From an uncultured Bacteroidales bacterium (GTDB lineage: Bacteria; Bacteroidota; Bacteroidia; Bacteroidales; Bacteroidaceae), in the NCBI GenBank assembly GCA_902774005.1, contig CACYGK010000001.1:16366-80365 (forward strand): a stretch of 64,000 nucleotides of DNA, in the 5' to 3' direction. Below, one piece after another: positions 46,507-55,630 of this stretch (positions are counted from its first letter, which is position 1; the number at the start of each line of letters is the position of its first letter). The notes under the pieces were generated by a model that had not been told where the DNA came from, searched no databases, and saw only the letters and a program-made list of their open reading frames with translations. Position numbers and translations under genes: made by a program.

Positions 46507-48381
46507 TTAGAATTTGAGGTTTACGCCACCCATGAACGTAGCTCGTGGCATGGGGTAGCCTTTGTTGATTTCGTAGTTCTGTGCCAGCAGGTTTTCTCCG
46601 CGTACCCAGAAACGTATGTATCGGTTCAGAGCGTAACCAACGGTAGCATTCAGCAGACAGACGTTCTCTTTCGTCTCGTTTTTGTCCACACTGGTGTAGA
46701 GTCCGGCAAGGTATTGCAGTCCGAGAACAGCATTCCACTTGCCATAGTTGCAATGGGCACCAATGAATCCCTTGTATTCGGGAGCACCTATTATCTTGTT
46801 CTTCATGTGAAGGAATGAATGATTGGTATTCAGACTCCAATGGGTGTTGATGCGATAAGCAGCCTCGAGTTCGCCACCACAATTTTCAATCTCTCCAGTA
46901 TTCACGTTTTTCTTGTTCACGGTCTGAATCATATTGTCGCCCTTCAGGTAGAAGATGTTGACTCCGTAATTGAAAGCCGAGATGCGATGACGCCAGGAGA
47001 GTTCGTAGTTCATGATGCGTTCTGGTTTCAAATCTTCGTTTGATGGTGGATAGAGATAGAGGTCCTTCATCGACGGGTTTCGGAATCCCTTGCTGACCAT
47101 AGCTTTCAGTTCGCCGGTCTGCATCGGTCGTACTACGATACCACCTTGAGGAATGAGTTCGGTACCTGTCACGCTGTGGTGATCGACACGCAGTCCGGCA
47201 TCGACTGTGAGCCAATTGATGATGTCCTGACGGAAATCGACATATCCTGCCACTTCGTTACGGTGGGATTTTCCGCTCTGCTTGTTAGTAGTAGCTATTT
47301 CCTCACCTGTTGCTTTAGATATATACCATGCGTTTCCGTAGATATGTTGCCAGTCGAAACCAAGGGTTATGCGGTTACCTTCAAACAGACGTGCACTCTG
47401 GTAGAGTGACACTCCTGCAAGGTTATCCTTCGAACGGAAATAACGTTGGGTCGGTTTTGCGGGGTTGTCTGTACCGTCGTCAATCTTATGACTGCCGAAA
47501 TTGGAATAGACACTCAGTCCACCGCTTGTACGCTCGTAGTTGTTTTCGAGTGCTGCCGATACGGCTCCACGTGTTATCCACTGGTCGGCATCATAGAGAG
47601 GAGTGTCCTCTGTACCGGGGTGTGAAGCATTGAAATGTGTGATGTTTGCATCGGCATATACGAGCCAGTGGTCGGAGATGTCGTAACCGACTTTTGCAAA
47701 TCCGCCGTACTGCTCAAATCCCATTCGTGGACGATGGTTGTCAGTACGGTTATATTGTGCTGCCACGCTTGAGAAGAATCGTCCCTGTCGCAGTATGTTA
47801 GAGGCTTCAGTCTGTATTGTTCCCCAACTGCCGGTTCCCAGATTGACGTGGGTATGCACTCCGTTGGTCTTCATCTGTCGTGTCACGATATTGATGACTC
47901 CTCCCATAGCGTTGCTACCGTAGAGCATTGATGCAGGTCCGCGAAGTACTTCGACGCGTTCTGCTATCATTGTCTGATAACTGTCGGATATAGGATGACT
48001 GTATATACCTTGGTACTGCGGGTGTCCGTCGATAAGAACAAGCATCTGTCCTGTGCCTCCTGTAATGCCTCGCAGGTTGATGCCTCCGCTTCCACCACCA
48101 GAAACACCATAACCCATCATTCCGCGACTTGTAATCATCAGTCCGGGCACTTGTTCCATCAGCGTCGGCAAGATGTTAGTCTGTTCCTTCTCTGTCAGAG
48201 TCTTGCGGTCGATTACGTTTACGGTAAAGGGCAGGTGGCGTACGTCTGTCTCGTTACGAGTACCTGTCACGACCACGTTGTCCAGTTCCTTGCTGTCGTC
48301 CTGAGCATGAAGTTTATTGACCATTGACCATTGAACATTGAACAGTATTGTCAGCAGAAGTATTTTTTGTATCTTTTTCAT
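46507..48381 (-). CDS. TonB-dependent outer-membrane receptor
   Basis: 624 residues from the ATG at 48381, chosen because it gives the signal MKKIQKILLLTILFNVQWS, then MVNKLHAQ. There is a plug domain (VTGTRNETDVRHLPFTVNVID... MLVLIDGHPQYQG ... VEVLRGPASMLYGSNAMGGVINIVT), then a 22-strand-type barrel ending in NLKF. It resembles BtuB/FepA-class receptors, not SusC; there is no SusD partner. The ligand is unknown, and metal chelates, corrinoids or siderophores are typical. Encoded between DUF362 and the polyferredoxin in one run. Confidence 0.92.
   Translation of the reverse strand: MKKIQKILLLTILFNVQWSMVNKLHAQDDSKELDNVVVTGTRNETDVRHLPFTVNVIDRKTLTEKEQTNILPTLMEQVPGLMITSRGMMGYGVSGGGSGGINLRGITGGTGQMLVLIDGHPQYQGIYSHPISDSYQTMIAERVEVLRGPASMLYGSNAMGGVINIVTRQMKTNGVHTHVNLGTGSWGTIQTEASNILRQGRFFSSVAAQYNRTDNHRPRMGFEQYGGFAKVGYDISDHWLVYADANITHFNASHPGTEDTPLYDADQWITRGAVSAALENNYERTSGGLSVYSNFGSHKIDDGTDNPAKPTQRYFRSKDNLAGVSLYQSARLFEGNRITLGFDWQHIYGNAWYISKATGEEIATTNKQSGKSHRNEVAGYVDFRQDIINWLTVDAGLRVDHHSVTGTELIPQGGIVVRPMQTGELKAMVSKGFRNPSMKDLYLYPPSNEDLKPERIMNYELSWRHRISAFNYGVNIFYLKGDNMIQTVNKKNVNTGEIENCGGELEAAYRINTHWSLNTNHSFLHMKNKIIGAPEYKGFIGAHCNYGKWNAVLGLQYLAGLYTSVDKNETKENVCLLNATVGYALNRYIRFWVRGENLLAQNYEINKGYPMPRATFMGGVNLKF
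48316..48343 (-). repeat. Heptamer tract in the TonB-receptor signal peptide
   Basis: On the plus strand ATTGACC, ATTGACC, ATTGAAC, ATTGAAC. In the coding direction it reads as GGTCAAT/GTTCAAT units encoding FNVQWSMVN, nearly the same peptide as at 18732-18759. Confidence 0.9.
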
Positions 48382-48403
48382 AATTTGTTTTTTTGTAACA
48401 TGC

Positions 48404-49141
48404 TTATTTATCAATGTTCACAAGTTTGTATTTTTTGCTTCCCAAACCTATCTGCTCAGCATAGTCGGTTATGTATGTGCCGTGCTGACGGTTGATGCGT
48501 GCGATGAGTGGCTTTTCATCATCACCTTCTGAAGCTTTATGGTTAAACACCATGTCGAGACAAGCCTGGTCGGCAGCTACGGGATCGAGCGAGGCTACAA
48601 TACCCATGTCTTTCATTTCTGGTTTTGCAGGATGACCGTCGCAGTCGCAGTCTACTGACATGTTGTTCATGACATTTATATAAAGGATGTTCTTTCCACC
48701 ACCGAAATATTCGTGAACCGCCTGAGCAGCTGCAGCCATTGATTCGAGGAAGAAATCCTGAGGTTGGGTGTGGCGCCAGCATTCTTTTGAGTCGGTAGTT
48801 ACTCCGTGGGAATGGATGTATGCCTTGCCGGCAGTAGAACCTACACCGATGCTCGCATTCTTAAGTACTCCGCCGAAACCGCCCATCGTATGTCCTGTGC
48901 CGTTCACCTCTTCGACGAGTTGACGGATGAGGGTAGGGCGCAGGTAGTGTTGGTTGCCACCTTCGCCGGTAGAGATTTTTACTGCCACTCTGCCCTTTGC
49001 TTCTCTGTCAAGGGCTTTGTAGATTTTTACAAGAGACTCTGGACTTATGTCCTTTGTGAAGTATACTTTTGGTTGTGCAGAAGCTGTAATTGCAACTACT
49101 GCCAACAATACGGCAAATAGATTTTTTTTTTTGCCTCTCAT
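48404..49141 (-). CDS. DUF362 family secreted protein, internally shortened
   Basis: 245 residues with a signal peptide (MRGKKKNLFAVLLAVVAITA, then SAQ). DUF362 blocks are present: VAVKISTGEGGNQHYLRPTLIRQLV at the start, then GHTMGGFGGVLKNASIGVGS, MNNMSVDCDCDGHPAKPEMKDMGIVASLDPVAADQACLDMV. Homologues as I recall them have about 80 more residues between the LIRQLV..VNGT segment and GHxMGGFGG; here they are joined directly (about residue 81). An in-frame deletion or a shorter natural variant is possible. DUF362 is linked to Fe-S and membrane redox loci but has no firm function. Confidence 0.8.
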   Translation of the reverse strand: MRGKKKNLFAVLLAVVAITASAQPKVYFTKDISPESLVKIYKALDREAKGRVAVKISTGEGGNQHYLRPTLIRQLVEEVNGTGHTMGGFGGVLKNASIGVGSTAGKAYIHSHGVTTDSKECWRHTQPQDFFLESMAAAAQAVHEYFGGGKNILYINVMNNMSVDCDCDGHPAKPEMKDMGIVASLDPVAADQACLDMVFNHKASEGDDEKPLIARINRQHGTYITDYAEQIGLGSKKYKLVNIDK

Positions 49142-49145
49142 GGAT

Positions 49146-51665
49146 TTATAGATTTGTGTAAATATGTTTTATGATGGTAGGCATGCCTTCCGATTCAACT
49201 TTGACAATAATATCACCTTCATGTTTCATACTTTTTACTATTGCAAGTGCACGACCATTATAGAGGCGTGGACTCGAACTTCGGAAACTTTCCATATCGT
49301 TTGGAGCAGCATTACCTGCTGCAATCAGGGTTCCTGCACCTTCGACGCTGATATGAACTTTCCTCTTGCTGTCTGAAGTAATCACTCTCCCTTCCGCATC
49401 AATCAGTTCGATAGTGACGTATGCAAGATCCCGACCGTCGGCACGAAGCATTTCCCTATCACTCGTAAGACGAATGTCCGTAGGGGTACCTGTAGTAACA
49501 AGAGAGAATGTTTCGTTCTTCATCTCGTTGCCGTCTTTGTCCAAATTTACTGCTGTCAGTTCGCCTTTCTTGTATTTTATCTCAAATCCGGCATAGTAAG
49601 TATTGCCTGGAACCGCCTCACCTACATTATCACCGTTCAGATAAAGTCTTACTTTCGGAGCACGCGAATAGACATTCACTCTGACTGGTTCACCTTCTTT
49701 CAGGTCAGGGTATGTCCAACTCTGCTGTTCCAACTGCCATCCCCACAACGAGATGCTTTCGTGTTCACCCTCCTTGGGCAACAGGGCAGTAGCCATAGTA
49801 ACGGGACTCCTGCGCCACACTACGTCACGATAGTAACTCTGTGGCTTCTTCTGTCCGATGAGGTCTATGTCTCCGCACCAGCCGTTGTACCAAGGCCATC
49901 CTTGGAACATAGTCTGGTTTCCCTCCTTGCGGAACGAGGCACTTCCTATGCCGGCTTCGCCAAGGTAGTCCATCGCTGTCCAAACAAAATCGCCAATCAC
50001 GTAAGGAAGTCTCTCCGCCAGATCCCAGTTTTGTGAAGCCTGCTTTGGAAAACTCTCGGCTCCAAACATGACCCGCTCGGGATGAGTCTTATGGTCTCTC
50101 TCATATTTATCGTATAGGTAGTTATATCCGCCAACGTCAAGACTGAGGAATGCCTTTTCATTCTGTGCATCCCACCCATGTCCGGCAGAGTTCCACTCGT
50201 CACCTTCATCCCAACTGCATATGGCAGCCGTGACGGGACGTGTAGTGTCAAGCTGACGAACGGCAGTCCTCAGTTTTTCTGCTGTCTCGAGTCCTGCAGG
50301 TTCAATTCTTCCGGGTATCTCATTGCCGATAGACCACATGATGACGGAGGGATGATTTCTGTCGCGACGCACCATCGTCTGCAGGTCATACAGACTGTGA
50401 GTCTGGAAATATCTGTGATAGTCGTCTTTGTTCTTCTTCCGTAACCACTGGTCGAATGCTTCGTCTATTACGAGAAGTCCGAGCGAGTCGCACATGTTGA
50501 GCATATTCTCACTCACCATATTATGACTGCACCTTATTGCATTGAAGCCCTGAGCCATAAGCAGTTTCAGTTTTCTCAGTTCGGCGGCATCATATGCGGC
50601 AGCTCCCAACAGTCCGTTGTCGTGATGTATACAACCTCCCTTCAGCAACATTTGTTTGCCGTTCAGACGAAAACCTTCACTTGCCGAAAACTCCAGACGG
50701 CGTATTCCAAACTTCTTCGCCAGCGTGTCCTTTCCCCCGGTCTTTTCATCAGTTACAATTATCTCGGCGCGGTACAGATATGGATTCTCCAGACTCCACA
50801 GTTTTGCATCAGGTACTTTAATCGTGGACTTTACATCACACACTTCGCCCCTGACGTTCACTTTCATCTTCTTGCTTCCTACAGTTCTTCCTTCGGCGTC
50901 CTTCAGATATATCTGAACCTTTGCCTTCCTATGCTGGTCGGAAGAATTACAGATAGTTGTCGAGACCTCAACATTCGAGTCCTCAGCTTTTATGAACGTC
51001 TCCCATTCGTCAGCAAAAAGAGCAGGGTAGTGCAGAAACCATACATGCCGATAGATTCCGCTACCTGCATACCAGCGGGTATTGTTACCTTCGTTCCTTA
51101 CTCTGACCAGAATGTCGTTCCTGCCCTCGTGCAGTTTTCCGCTGATATTAACACGAAAACTCTGATAGCCATACACATTATTATATATATGCTCTCCGTT
51201 GATAAAAACATCAGTCTCGTTGTATGACCCTTCGAAATACAGCTCGTTGTGCGAATCGGCAATTTCCTCGGCCTTCATGGTCAGTTGCTTGTAGTACCAA
51301 CCCTCACCACCAACGGTGAAGCCTGTCTGATAACCGCCTATGCTTTTAGAGGAAAATGGTCCCACTACGTTTCCTCCGGCTTTCCGTGCAGCCTCAGTCT
51401 CAACACTCCAGTCGTGAGGCAAGTCGAGTCTATGCCATTCCTTAGTAGCTGAAATGTCGGCTATTGCTTTACTGCCGTCTCCATAATAGAACAGCCATTC
51501 GAAGTCAAGGTTGGTCCTCTGTTCAGCGGGGGCTTCTAAGGCACAAAAAAGTAATGCGCCTGCGACGATGAAATTCCAAGCGCTTGGAAATAAAATTCTA
51601 AGCGCTTGGAAATAAAATTCTAAGCGCTTAGAATTTATGCGTGCATTCGGAGTCGTTTTTTTCAT
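49146..51665 (-). CDS. Glycoside hydrolase family 2 (beta-galactosidase-like)
   Basis: 839 residues. A sugar-binding jelly roll (about 55-215), an immunoglobulin-like domain, then the TIM barrel with the acid/base in IMWSIGNEI (about 448) and the nucleophile in MFGAESFP (about 536). C-terminal DUF4982 and Big-1/invasin-like domains follow (PTDIRLTSDREMLRADGRDLAYVTIEL). The N-terminus is odd: residues 10-31 are encoded by three palindromic repeats before the hydrophobic segment FIVAGALLFCALEAPA. It probably acts in the periplasm or at the surface on a beta-galactoside or glucuronide. It ends 4 bp before DUF362. Confidence 0.9.
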   Translation of the reverse strand: MKKTTPNARINSKRLEFYFQALRILFPSAWNFIVAGALLFCALEAPAEQRTNLDFEWLFYYGDGSKAIADISATKEWHRLDLPHDWSVETEAARKAGGNVVGPFSSKSIGGYQTGFTVGGEGWYYKQLTMKAEEIADSHNELYFEGSYNETDVFINGEHIYNNVYGYQSFRVNISGKLHEGRNDILVRVRNEGNNTRWYAGSGIYRHVWFLHYPALFADEWETFIKAEDSNVEVSTTICNSSDQHRKAKVQIYLKDAEGRTVGSKKMKVNVRGEVCDVKSTIKVPDAKLWSLENPYLYRAEIIVTDEKTGGKDTLAKKFGIRRLEFSASEGFRLNGKQMLLKGGCIHHDNGLLGAAAYDAAELRKLKLLMAQGFNAIRCSHNMVSENMLNMCDSLGLLVIDEAFDQWLRKKNKDDYHRYFQTHSLYDLQTMVRRDRNHPSVIMWSIGNEIPGRIEPAGLETAEKLRTAVRQLDTTRPVTAAICSWDEGDEWNSAGHGWDAQNEKAFLSLDVGGYNYLYDKYERDHKTHPERVMFGAESFPKQASQNWDLAERLPYVIGDFVWTAMDYLGEAGIGSASFRKEGNQTMFQGWPWYNGWCGDIDLIGQKKPQSYYRDVVWRRSPVTMATALLPKEGEHESISLWGWQLEQQSWTYPDLKEGEPVRVNVYSRAPKVRLYLNGDNVGEAVPGNTYYAGFEIKYKKGELTAVNLDKDGNEMKNETFSLVTTGTPTDIRLTSDREMLRADGRDLAYVTIELIDAEGRVITSDSKRKVHISVEGAGTLIAAGNAAPNDMESFRSSSPRLYNGRALAIVKSMKHEGDIIVKVESEGMPTIIKHIYTNL
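51574..51636. repeat. Three tandem palindromes at exact 22-bp spacing
   Basis: TTCCAAGCGCTTGGAA (51574-51589), TTCTAAGCGCTTGGAA (51596-51611) and TTCTAAGCGCTTAGAA (51618-51633). The third extends to a perfect 22-bp palindrome (51615-51636). Centres are 22 bp apart (two helical turns). They lie in the first 31 codons of the GH2 gene. Confidence 0.95.
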
Positions 51666-51719
51666 ACTTAGACGTGAGGTTAAAGAGACGCTCGTACCCC
51701 TGTTTAAGGGGGGAGGAGG

Positions 51720-52886
51720 TTAAAGGTTGATGAGTTCGTCGGATGTGTAGCCTTTGGGTAGAGGACGACAGTTGTAGCATGATGCCATTATCTCGCCGTA
51801 GGCTCCGGCTGAGAGTAGGGCGATGAGGTCGCCACGACTTACAGCACGTAGTTGAATATCTTTATCGAAGACGTCGGACGATTCGCAGATGGGTCCCACA
51901 AGGTCGTAAGTCTCTTCTTCGCCCTGACTTGTAAGGTTGACTGCCTTGTGGTGAGCATCGTAGAGGGCAGGACGTATGAGGTCGGTCATACCTGCATCTA
52001 CTATTGCAAACTGCTTATATGTCGCCTGTTTTACGAAGTTAACCCGTGTAATGAGCATTCCGCACTGGGCAACGACGGAACGTCCGAGTTCGAAGTGTAC
52101 GGACTGATGTGGACGCAATTTCAGGTATTTGTTGTACGTTGCGAAATAAGTCTTAAAATCAGGAATTGGGTTCTGCTCAGGATTTTCGTAATCAATGCCG
52201 AGTCCACCGCCTACGTTGATTATCTCGCAGAAGATGCCACGTTCTTCTAGACGGTCCTGCAGTTCGTTGATACGATTTGCAAGTGCCACGAAGTCATCCA
52301 TCTCAAGTATTTGCGAACCAATGTGGAAGTGAAGACCCTTGAAGTTTACTCCACTCATCTGACGAGCCAGAAGGATGACTCCTTCCATGTCGTCCATAGA
52401 TATGCCGAACTTATTTTCAGCCAGTCCGGTTGTTATGTTGGCATGAGTGTGTGCTCCGACATCGGGATTGATACGGAAACATACGTTTGCCACCTTGCCC
52501 CGTTCTGATGCTATCTGATTGATGACCTGCAGTTCGGGTATGCTCTCGACATTGAAACAGAAGATGTCGTTGTCGATGCCGAGCTGTATCTCCCAATCGC
52601 TCTTACCGACTCCGGCAAATACTATCTTGTCGGCAGGAAAACCGGCACGAAGCACTTGCTCTATCTCACCACCGCTGACACAATCGATACCGAGTCCGGC
52701 TTCGTTGATGACGCTGAGTACTTTGAGGTTGGCATTTGCTTTGACAGCATAATGAACGTGATAGTTCGGATAGTGACCCGCCTCATCGTTGATGGTCTGA
52801 AGGGTCTGTCGCAGCAGCTGAGTGTCGTAGTAGTAGAACGGTGTACGCAGCTGACGGAATTTATCTATGGGGAGACGGCTTGTCAT
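51720..52886 (-). CDS. lysA: Diaminopimelate decarboxylase
   Basis: 388 residues. A fold-type III PLP enzyme: PLP lysine in VHYAVKANAN, the glycine loop VNVGGGLGIDYENPE in modified form, HFHIGSQI, and the active-site ESSDVFD near the C-terminus. It converts meso-diaminopimelate to lysine. It lies 17 bp downstream of lysC across a heptamer tract, so the pair forms a lysine unit. Confidence 0.96.
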   Translation of the reverse strand: MTSRLPIDKFRQLRTPFYYYDTQLLRQTLQTINDEAGHYPNYHVHYAVKANANLKVLSVINEAGLGIDCVSGGEIEQVLRAGFPADKIVFAGVGKSDWEIQLGIDNDIFCFNVESIPELQVINQIASERGKVANVCFRINPDVGAHTHANITTGLAENKFGISMDDMEGVILLARQMSGVNFKGLHFHIGSQILEMDDFVALANRINELQDRLEERGIFCEIINVGGGLGIDYENPEQNPIPDFKTYFATYNKYLKLRPHQSVHFELGRSVVAQCGMLITRVNFVKQATYKQFAIVDAGMTDLIRPALYDAHHKAVNLTSQGEEETYDLVGPICESSDVFDKDIQLRAVSRGDLIALLSAGAYGEIMASCYNCRPLPKGYTSDELINL

Positions 52887-52889
52887 TAG

Positions 52890-52917
52890 TTAGGAGTTTG
52901 AAATTAGGAGTTGAACA
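52890..52917. repeat. Heptamer tract TTAGGAG-TTTGAAA-TTAGGAG-TTGAACA over the lysC stop
   Basis: Four 7-bp units spanning the lysC C-terminus, its stop codon and the lysC-lysA spacer. TTAGGAG is shared with the tract at 5371. Confidence 0.7.
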
Positions 52918-54220
52918 GATGGTCGGAAAGTGCTTGGAGTGCACGTTTCTTGTCCGATTCGTGGATGAGGAATGAGATGTTATGGTTGCTTCCTCCGTAG
53001 CTTATCATGCGGACAGGTATGCCGGCAAGTGCGTTGGTAGCCTGAGCCTCGAATCCGATGTTGTCGGGTTCCAGGTCGCCCACTACACAGATGATACACA
53101 TGTCGCGATCAACCTCCACGTGTCCGAATTTTTTCAGTTCGTCAACGATGGCACTCAAGTGACTTACGTTGTCGATAGAGACGCTTACTCCCACTTCAGC
53201 TGTACAGACCATATCGATGCTGGTCTTGTAGGATTCGAATATGTCGAACACTTTGCGCAGGAATCCATATGCAAGAAGCATTCGACTCGAAGTGATGCGG
53301 ATGGCTGTGATGTTGTCCTTTGCTGCTACAGCTTTTATCTTGTTCTTCTCTGTCTCGTTGCTGATGACGGTACCCGGAGCCTCCGGTGCCATTGTGTTGA
53401 GCAGTTTTACGGGGATACCTGCAAATTTAGCTGGCTGAACACATGTGGGGTGGAGTATCTTAGCTCCGAAATATGCCAGTTCGGCAGCCTCCTCGAAGTG
53501 GAGATGGCTGATAGGGGAAGTCTTGTCAACGAAACGTGGGTCATTGTTGTGCATACCGTCGATATCAGTCCATATCTGGATTTCAGAAGCACCAATGGCT
53601 GCACCGATGAGCGATGCAGAATAGTCGGAACCTCCACGCTGCAGGTTGTCAATCTCACCGTAGGCATTTCGACAGATGAATCCCTGAGTGATGTAGATGT
53701 CCTTGTCCGGATTCTCATCTAACTGTACACGGAGTTTCTTGCTGATATACTCGAGGTCGGGTTCAGCGTTCTTGTCGGTACGCATGAATTCGAGGGCAGG
53801 AATAAGACATGAGTTGCATCCGATTTCAGCCATGTAGTTTGCCACCATGTTGGTCGAGATTATTTCACCCTGACCGACGATGATTTTCTCTTCGAACATA
53901 GTGAAGATGCCTTTAGTGAACGAACGCAGATAGTCGAACTCTTCCTTGAGGAATCCAAGGGTAAGGGATTTATACTCATCTGTTGAATAGAGTTCGTCAA
54001 CATGCTTCTTATATTTCTTCTCCAGCTTGTTTATTACCTCGAATGCTCCTTCGGGATTCTTCTTGTACAGGTAGTCGCAAATCTCGAGCAAGGAGTTGGT
54101 TGTGCCGGACATGGCAGAGAGAACGACGATTTTCTTTTCTCCGTCGTTAATCAGTTTTACCACATCTTTCATTCGCCCGGGTGTGCCTACTGATGTGCCG
54201 CCAAATTTAAGTACTTTCAT
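52904..54220 (-). CDS. lysC: Aspartate kinase, monofunctional
   Basis: 438 residues. N-terminal KFGGTSVG, catalytic-domain motifs QRGGSDYSASLIGAAIGA and WTDIDGMHNNDPR, then two ACT domains (about 300-435) that give allosteric control by lysine or threonine. It is not fused to homoserine dehydrogenase. First committed step for the lysine, threonine and methionine family, next to lysA. No lysine riboswitch is seen in the 19-bp spacer upstream. Confidence 0.95.
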   Translation of the reverse strand: MKVLKFGGTSVGTPGRMKDVVKLINDGEKKIVVLSAMSGTTNSLLEICDYLYKKNPEGAFEVINKLEKKYKKHVDELYSTDEYKSLTLGFLKEEFDYLRSFTKGIFTMFEEKIIVGQGEIISTNMVANYMAEIGCNSCLIPALEFMRTDKNAEPDLEYISKKLRVQLDENPDKDIYITQGFICRNAYGEIDNLQRGGSDYSASLIGAAIGASEIQIWTDIDGMHNNDPRFVDKTSPISHLHFEEAAELAYFGAKILHPTCVQPAKFAGIPVKLLNTMAPEAPGTVISNETEKNKIKAVAAKDNITAIRITSSRMLLAYGFLRKVFDIFESYKTSIDMVCTAEVGVSVSIDNVSHLSAIVDELKKFGHVEVDRDMCIICVVGDLEPDNIGFEAQATNALAGIPVRMISYGGSNHNISFLIHESDKKRALQALSDHLFNS

Positions 54221-54239
54221 ATTGTTGTTGTTTTATTGT

Positions 54240-55034
54240 TTACAAAAATTCATTTGCAAGGTCTTTCCATCCTTGTGAGTCGTCGTTGTCTGCTTCCTTG
54301 CGTTCAGTATCAAGTGCTTCAGAGTCGTTAGTCAGTTCTGTAATTGTAGAGTTTTTACAATGGAACACACGTCCCGGATATTCCTCCAGCAGCGACAGGT
54401 TATGGGTTATCATCAGTACAGACGAACCGTCCTTGCATAATCCTCTGAGCAGTTCTGTGATGAGACGACCTGTTTCCGTATCGAGATTTCCTGTGGGTTC
54501 GTCAGCCAGAATCAGTTTCGGACTATTCAGTATTGCCCTTGCTATGGCTATACGTTGCTGTTCGCCTCCAGAGAGTTCGTTCGGCATCTTGTCTGCCTTG
54601 TCGGTCATCTCTACCAGACTGAGTACCTCATCGATACGGCGGGTTATGTCCTCTTTATTTTTCCAACCTGTGGCACGAAGTACGAAGCGCAGGTTTTCGC
54701 GGACTGTACGGTCGGTCAGCAGTTGGAAATCCTGGAAAATGATTCCAAGACTACGACGCAGATCGGGTAGGTTTTTCCGACGTATGCGAAGCATGTCGAA
54801 ATCGAGTACCGTTGCTTCCGAATCCACATCGCCCAGTGCCTTCCTCTGTTGTTTGTCACCGTTGCATGGCAGTTCGCCGTACAGAGTCTTCAGAAGTGAA
54901 CTCTTACCCGAACCGACCTTACCGGTCAGATACACAAATTCACCCTCGCCAATGTTCATATTTACATTTTCGAGAATCAGTGTATCGTCCTGATACACGT
55001 TGACATTGCGGTAATTTATCAATGTTTGTGCCAT
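54240..55034 (-). CDS. ftsE: FtsE-like ABC transporter ATPase
   Basis: 264 residues. Walker A LTGKVGSGKSS, signature LSGGEQQRIAIARA, Walker B LILADEPTGNLD, H-loop MITHNLSLL. FtsE-type features include FVYLTGKVGSGKSSLLK and RRSLGIIFQDFQLL. The C-terminal 30 residues are an acidic extension. FtsE works with FtsX in cell-wall hydrolysis at division; no ftsX is adjacent, so the assignment is by sequence only. It overlaps hisIE by 16 bp. Confidence 0.85.
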   Translation of the reverse strand: MAQTLINYRNVNVYQDDTLILENVNMNIGEGEFVYLTGKVGSGKSSLLKTLYGELPCNGDKQQRKALGDVDSEATVLDFDMLRIRRKNLPDLRRSLGIIFQDFQLLTDRTVRENLRFVLRATGWKNKEDITRRIDEVLSLVEMTDKADKMPNELSGGEQQRIAIARAILNSPKLILADEPTGNLDTETGRLITELLRGLCKDGSSVLMITHNLSLLEEYPGRVFHCKNSTITELTNDSEALDTERKEADNDDSQGWKDLANEFL

Positions 55035-55630
55035 GTCGGATCGTGGCGTTCAGCCAGTTCAGTTGCGAGATCTTCTATTTTCAGTCCCTTGCTTGTCAGC
55101 AGTACTATCAGATGATAGAGCATGTCGCTTGCTTCATAGACAAGACGCTCGTTATTATTTGCAACTGCTTCGATTACAGCTTCGAGTGCCTCTTCACCTA
55201 CTTTCTGAGCCATACGGTGGCATCCGTCTTTGAAAAGACTTGTAGTGTATGAACCCTCTGGCATTTCCTCATGACGCTTCTCAATGAATCGTTGCAGTTC
55301 GACAAGGAACATGATAGGGTTTTCGTTTTCCTCGTTCCAGCAGGTGTCGGCACCTGTGTGGCATACGGGACCTGTCGGATTAGCCTTGATGAGCAGGGTG
55401 TCGTTGTCGCAATCGACAGCTATCGACACTACATTCAGGAAGTTTCCGCTTGTCTCTCCCTTAGTCCACAGAGTTTTACGTGTACGGCTGTAGAAAGTAA
55501 CCTTACCTGTATCCACGGTCTTCTTGTAAGCTTCCTCATTCATGAAGCCCAGCATCAGCACCTTCAGTGTCTTGGCATCCTGGATGATGGCTGGCACAAG
55601 ACCATCCATCTTGTTGAAATCTATATTCAT
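55019..55630 (-). CDS. hisIE: Bifunctional phosphoribosyl-AMP cyclohydrolase / phosphoribosyl-ATP pyrophosphatase
   Basis: 203 residues. The N-terminal HisI half has [22 protein letters not shown], and metal ligands in DCDNDTLL and GPVCHTG. The C-terminal HisE half has EGSYTTSLF and [13 protein letters not shown]. It performs steps 2 and 3 of histidine synthesis. It overlaps hisF by 4 bp. Confidence 0.96.
   Translation of the reverse strand: MNIDFNKMDGLVPAIIQDAKTLKVLMLGFMNEEAYKKTVDTGKVTFYSRTRKTLWTKGETSGNFLNVVSIAVDCDNDTLLIKANPTGPVCHTGADTCWNEENENPIMFLVELQRFIEKRHEEMPEGSYTTSLFKDGCHRMAQKVGEEALEAVIEAVANNNERLVYEASDMLYHLIVLLTSKGLKIEDLATELAERHDPTWHKH

Noticed and set aside
51574-51636. Palindromic block considered as insertion-sequence ends
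   Set aside because: No transposase, no target duplication, and the block keeps the reading frame of the GH2 gene.
54221-54239. Lysine riboswitch before lysC
   Set aside because: Only 19 bp separate lysC from the upstream gene, too short for any riboswitch.
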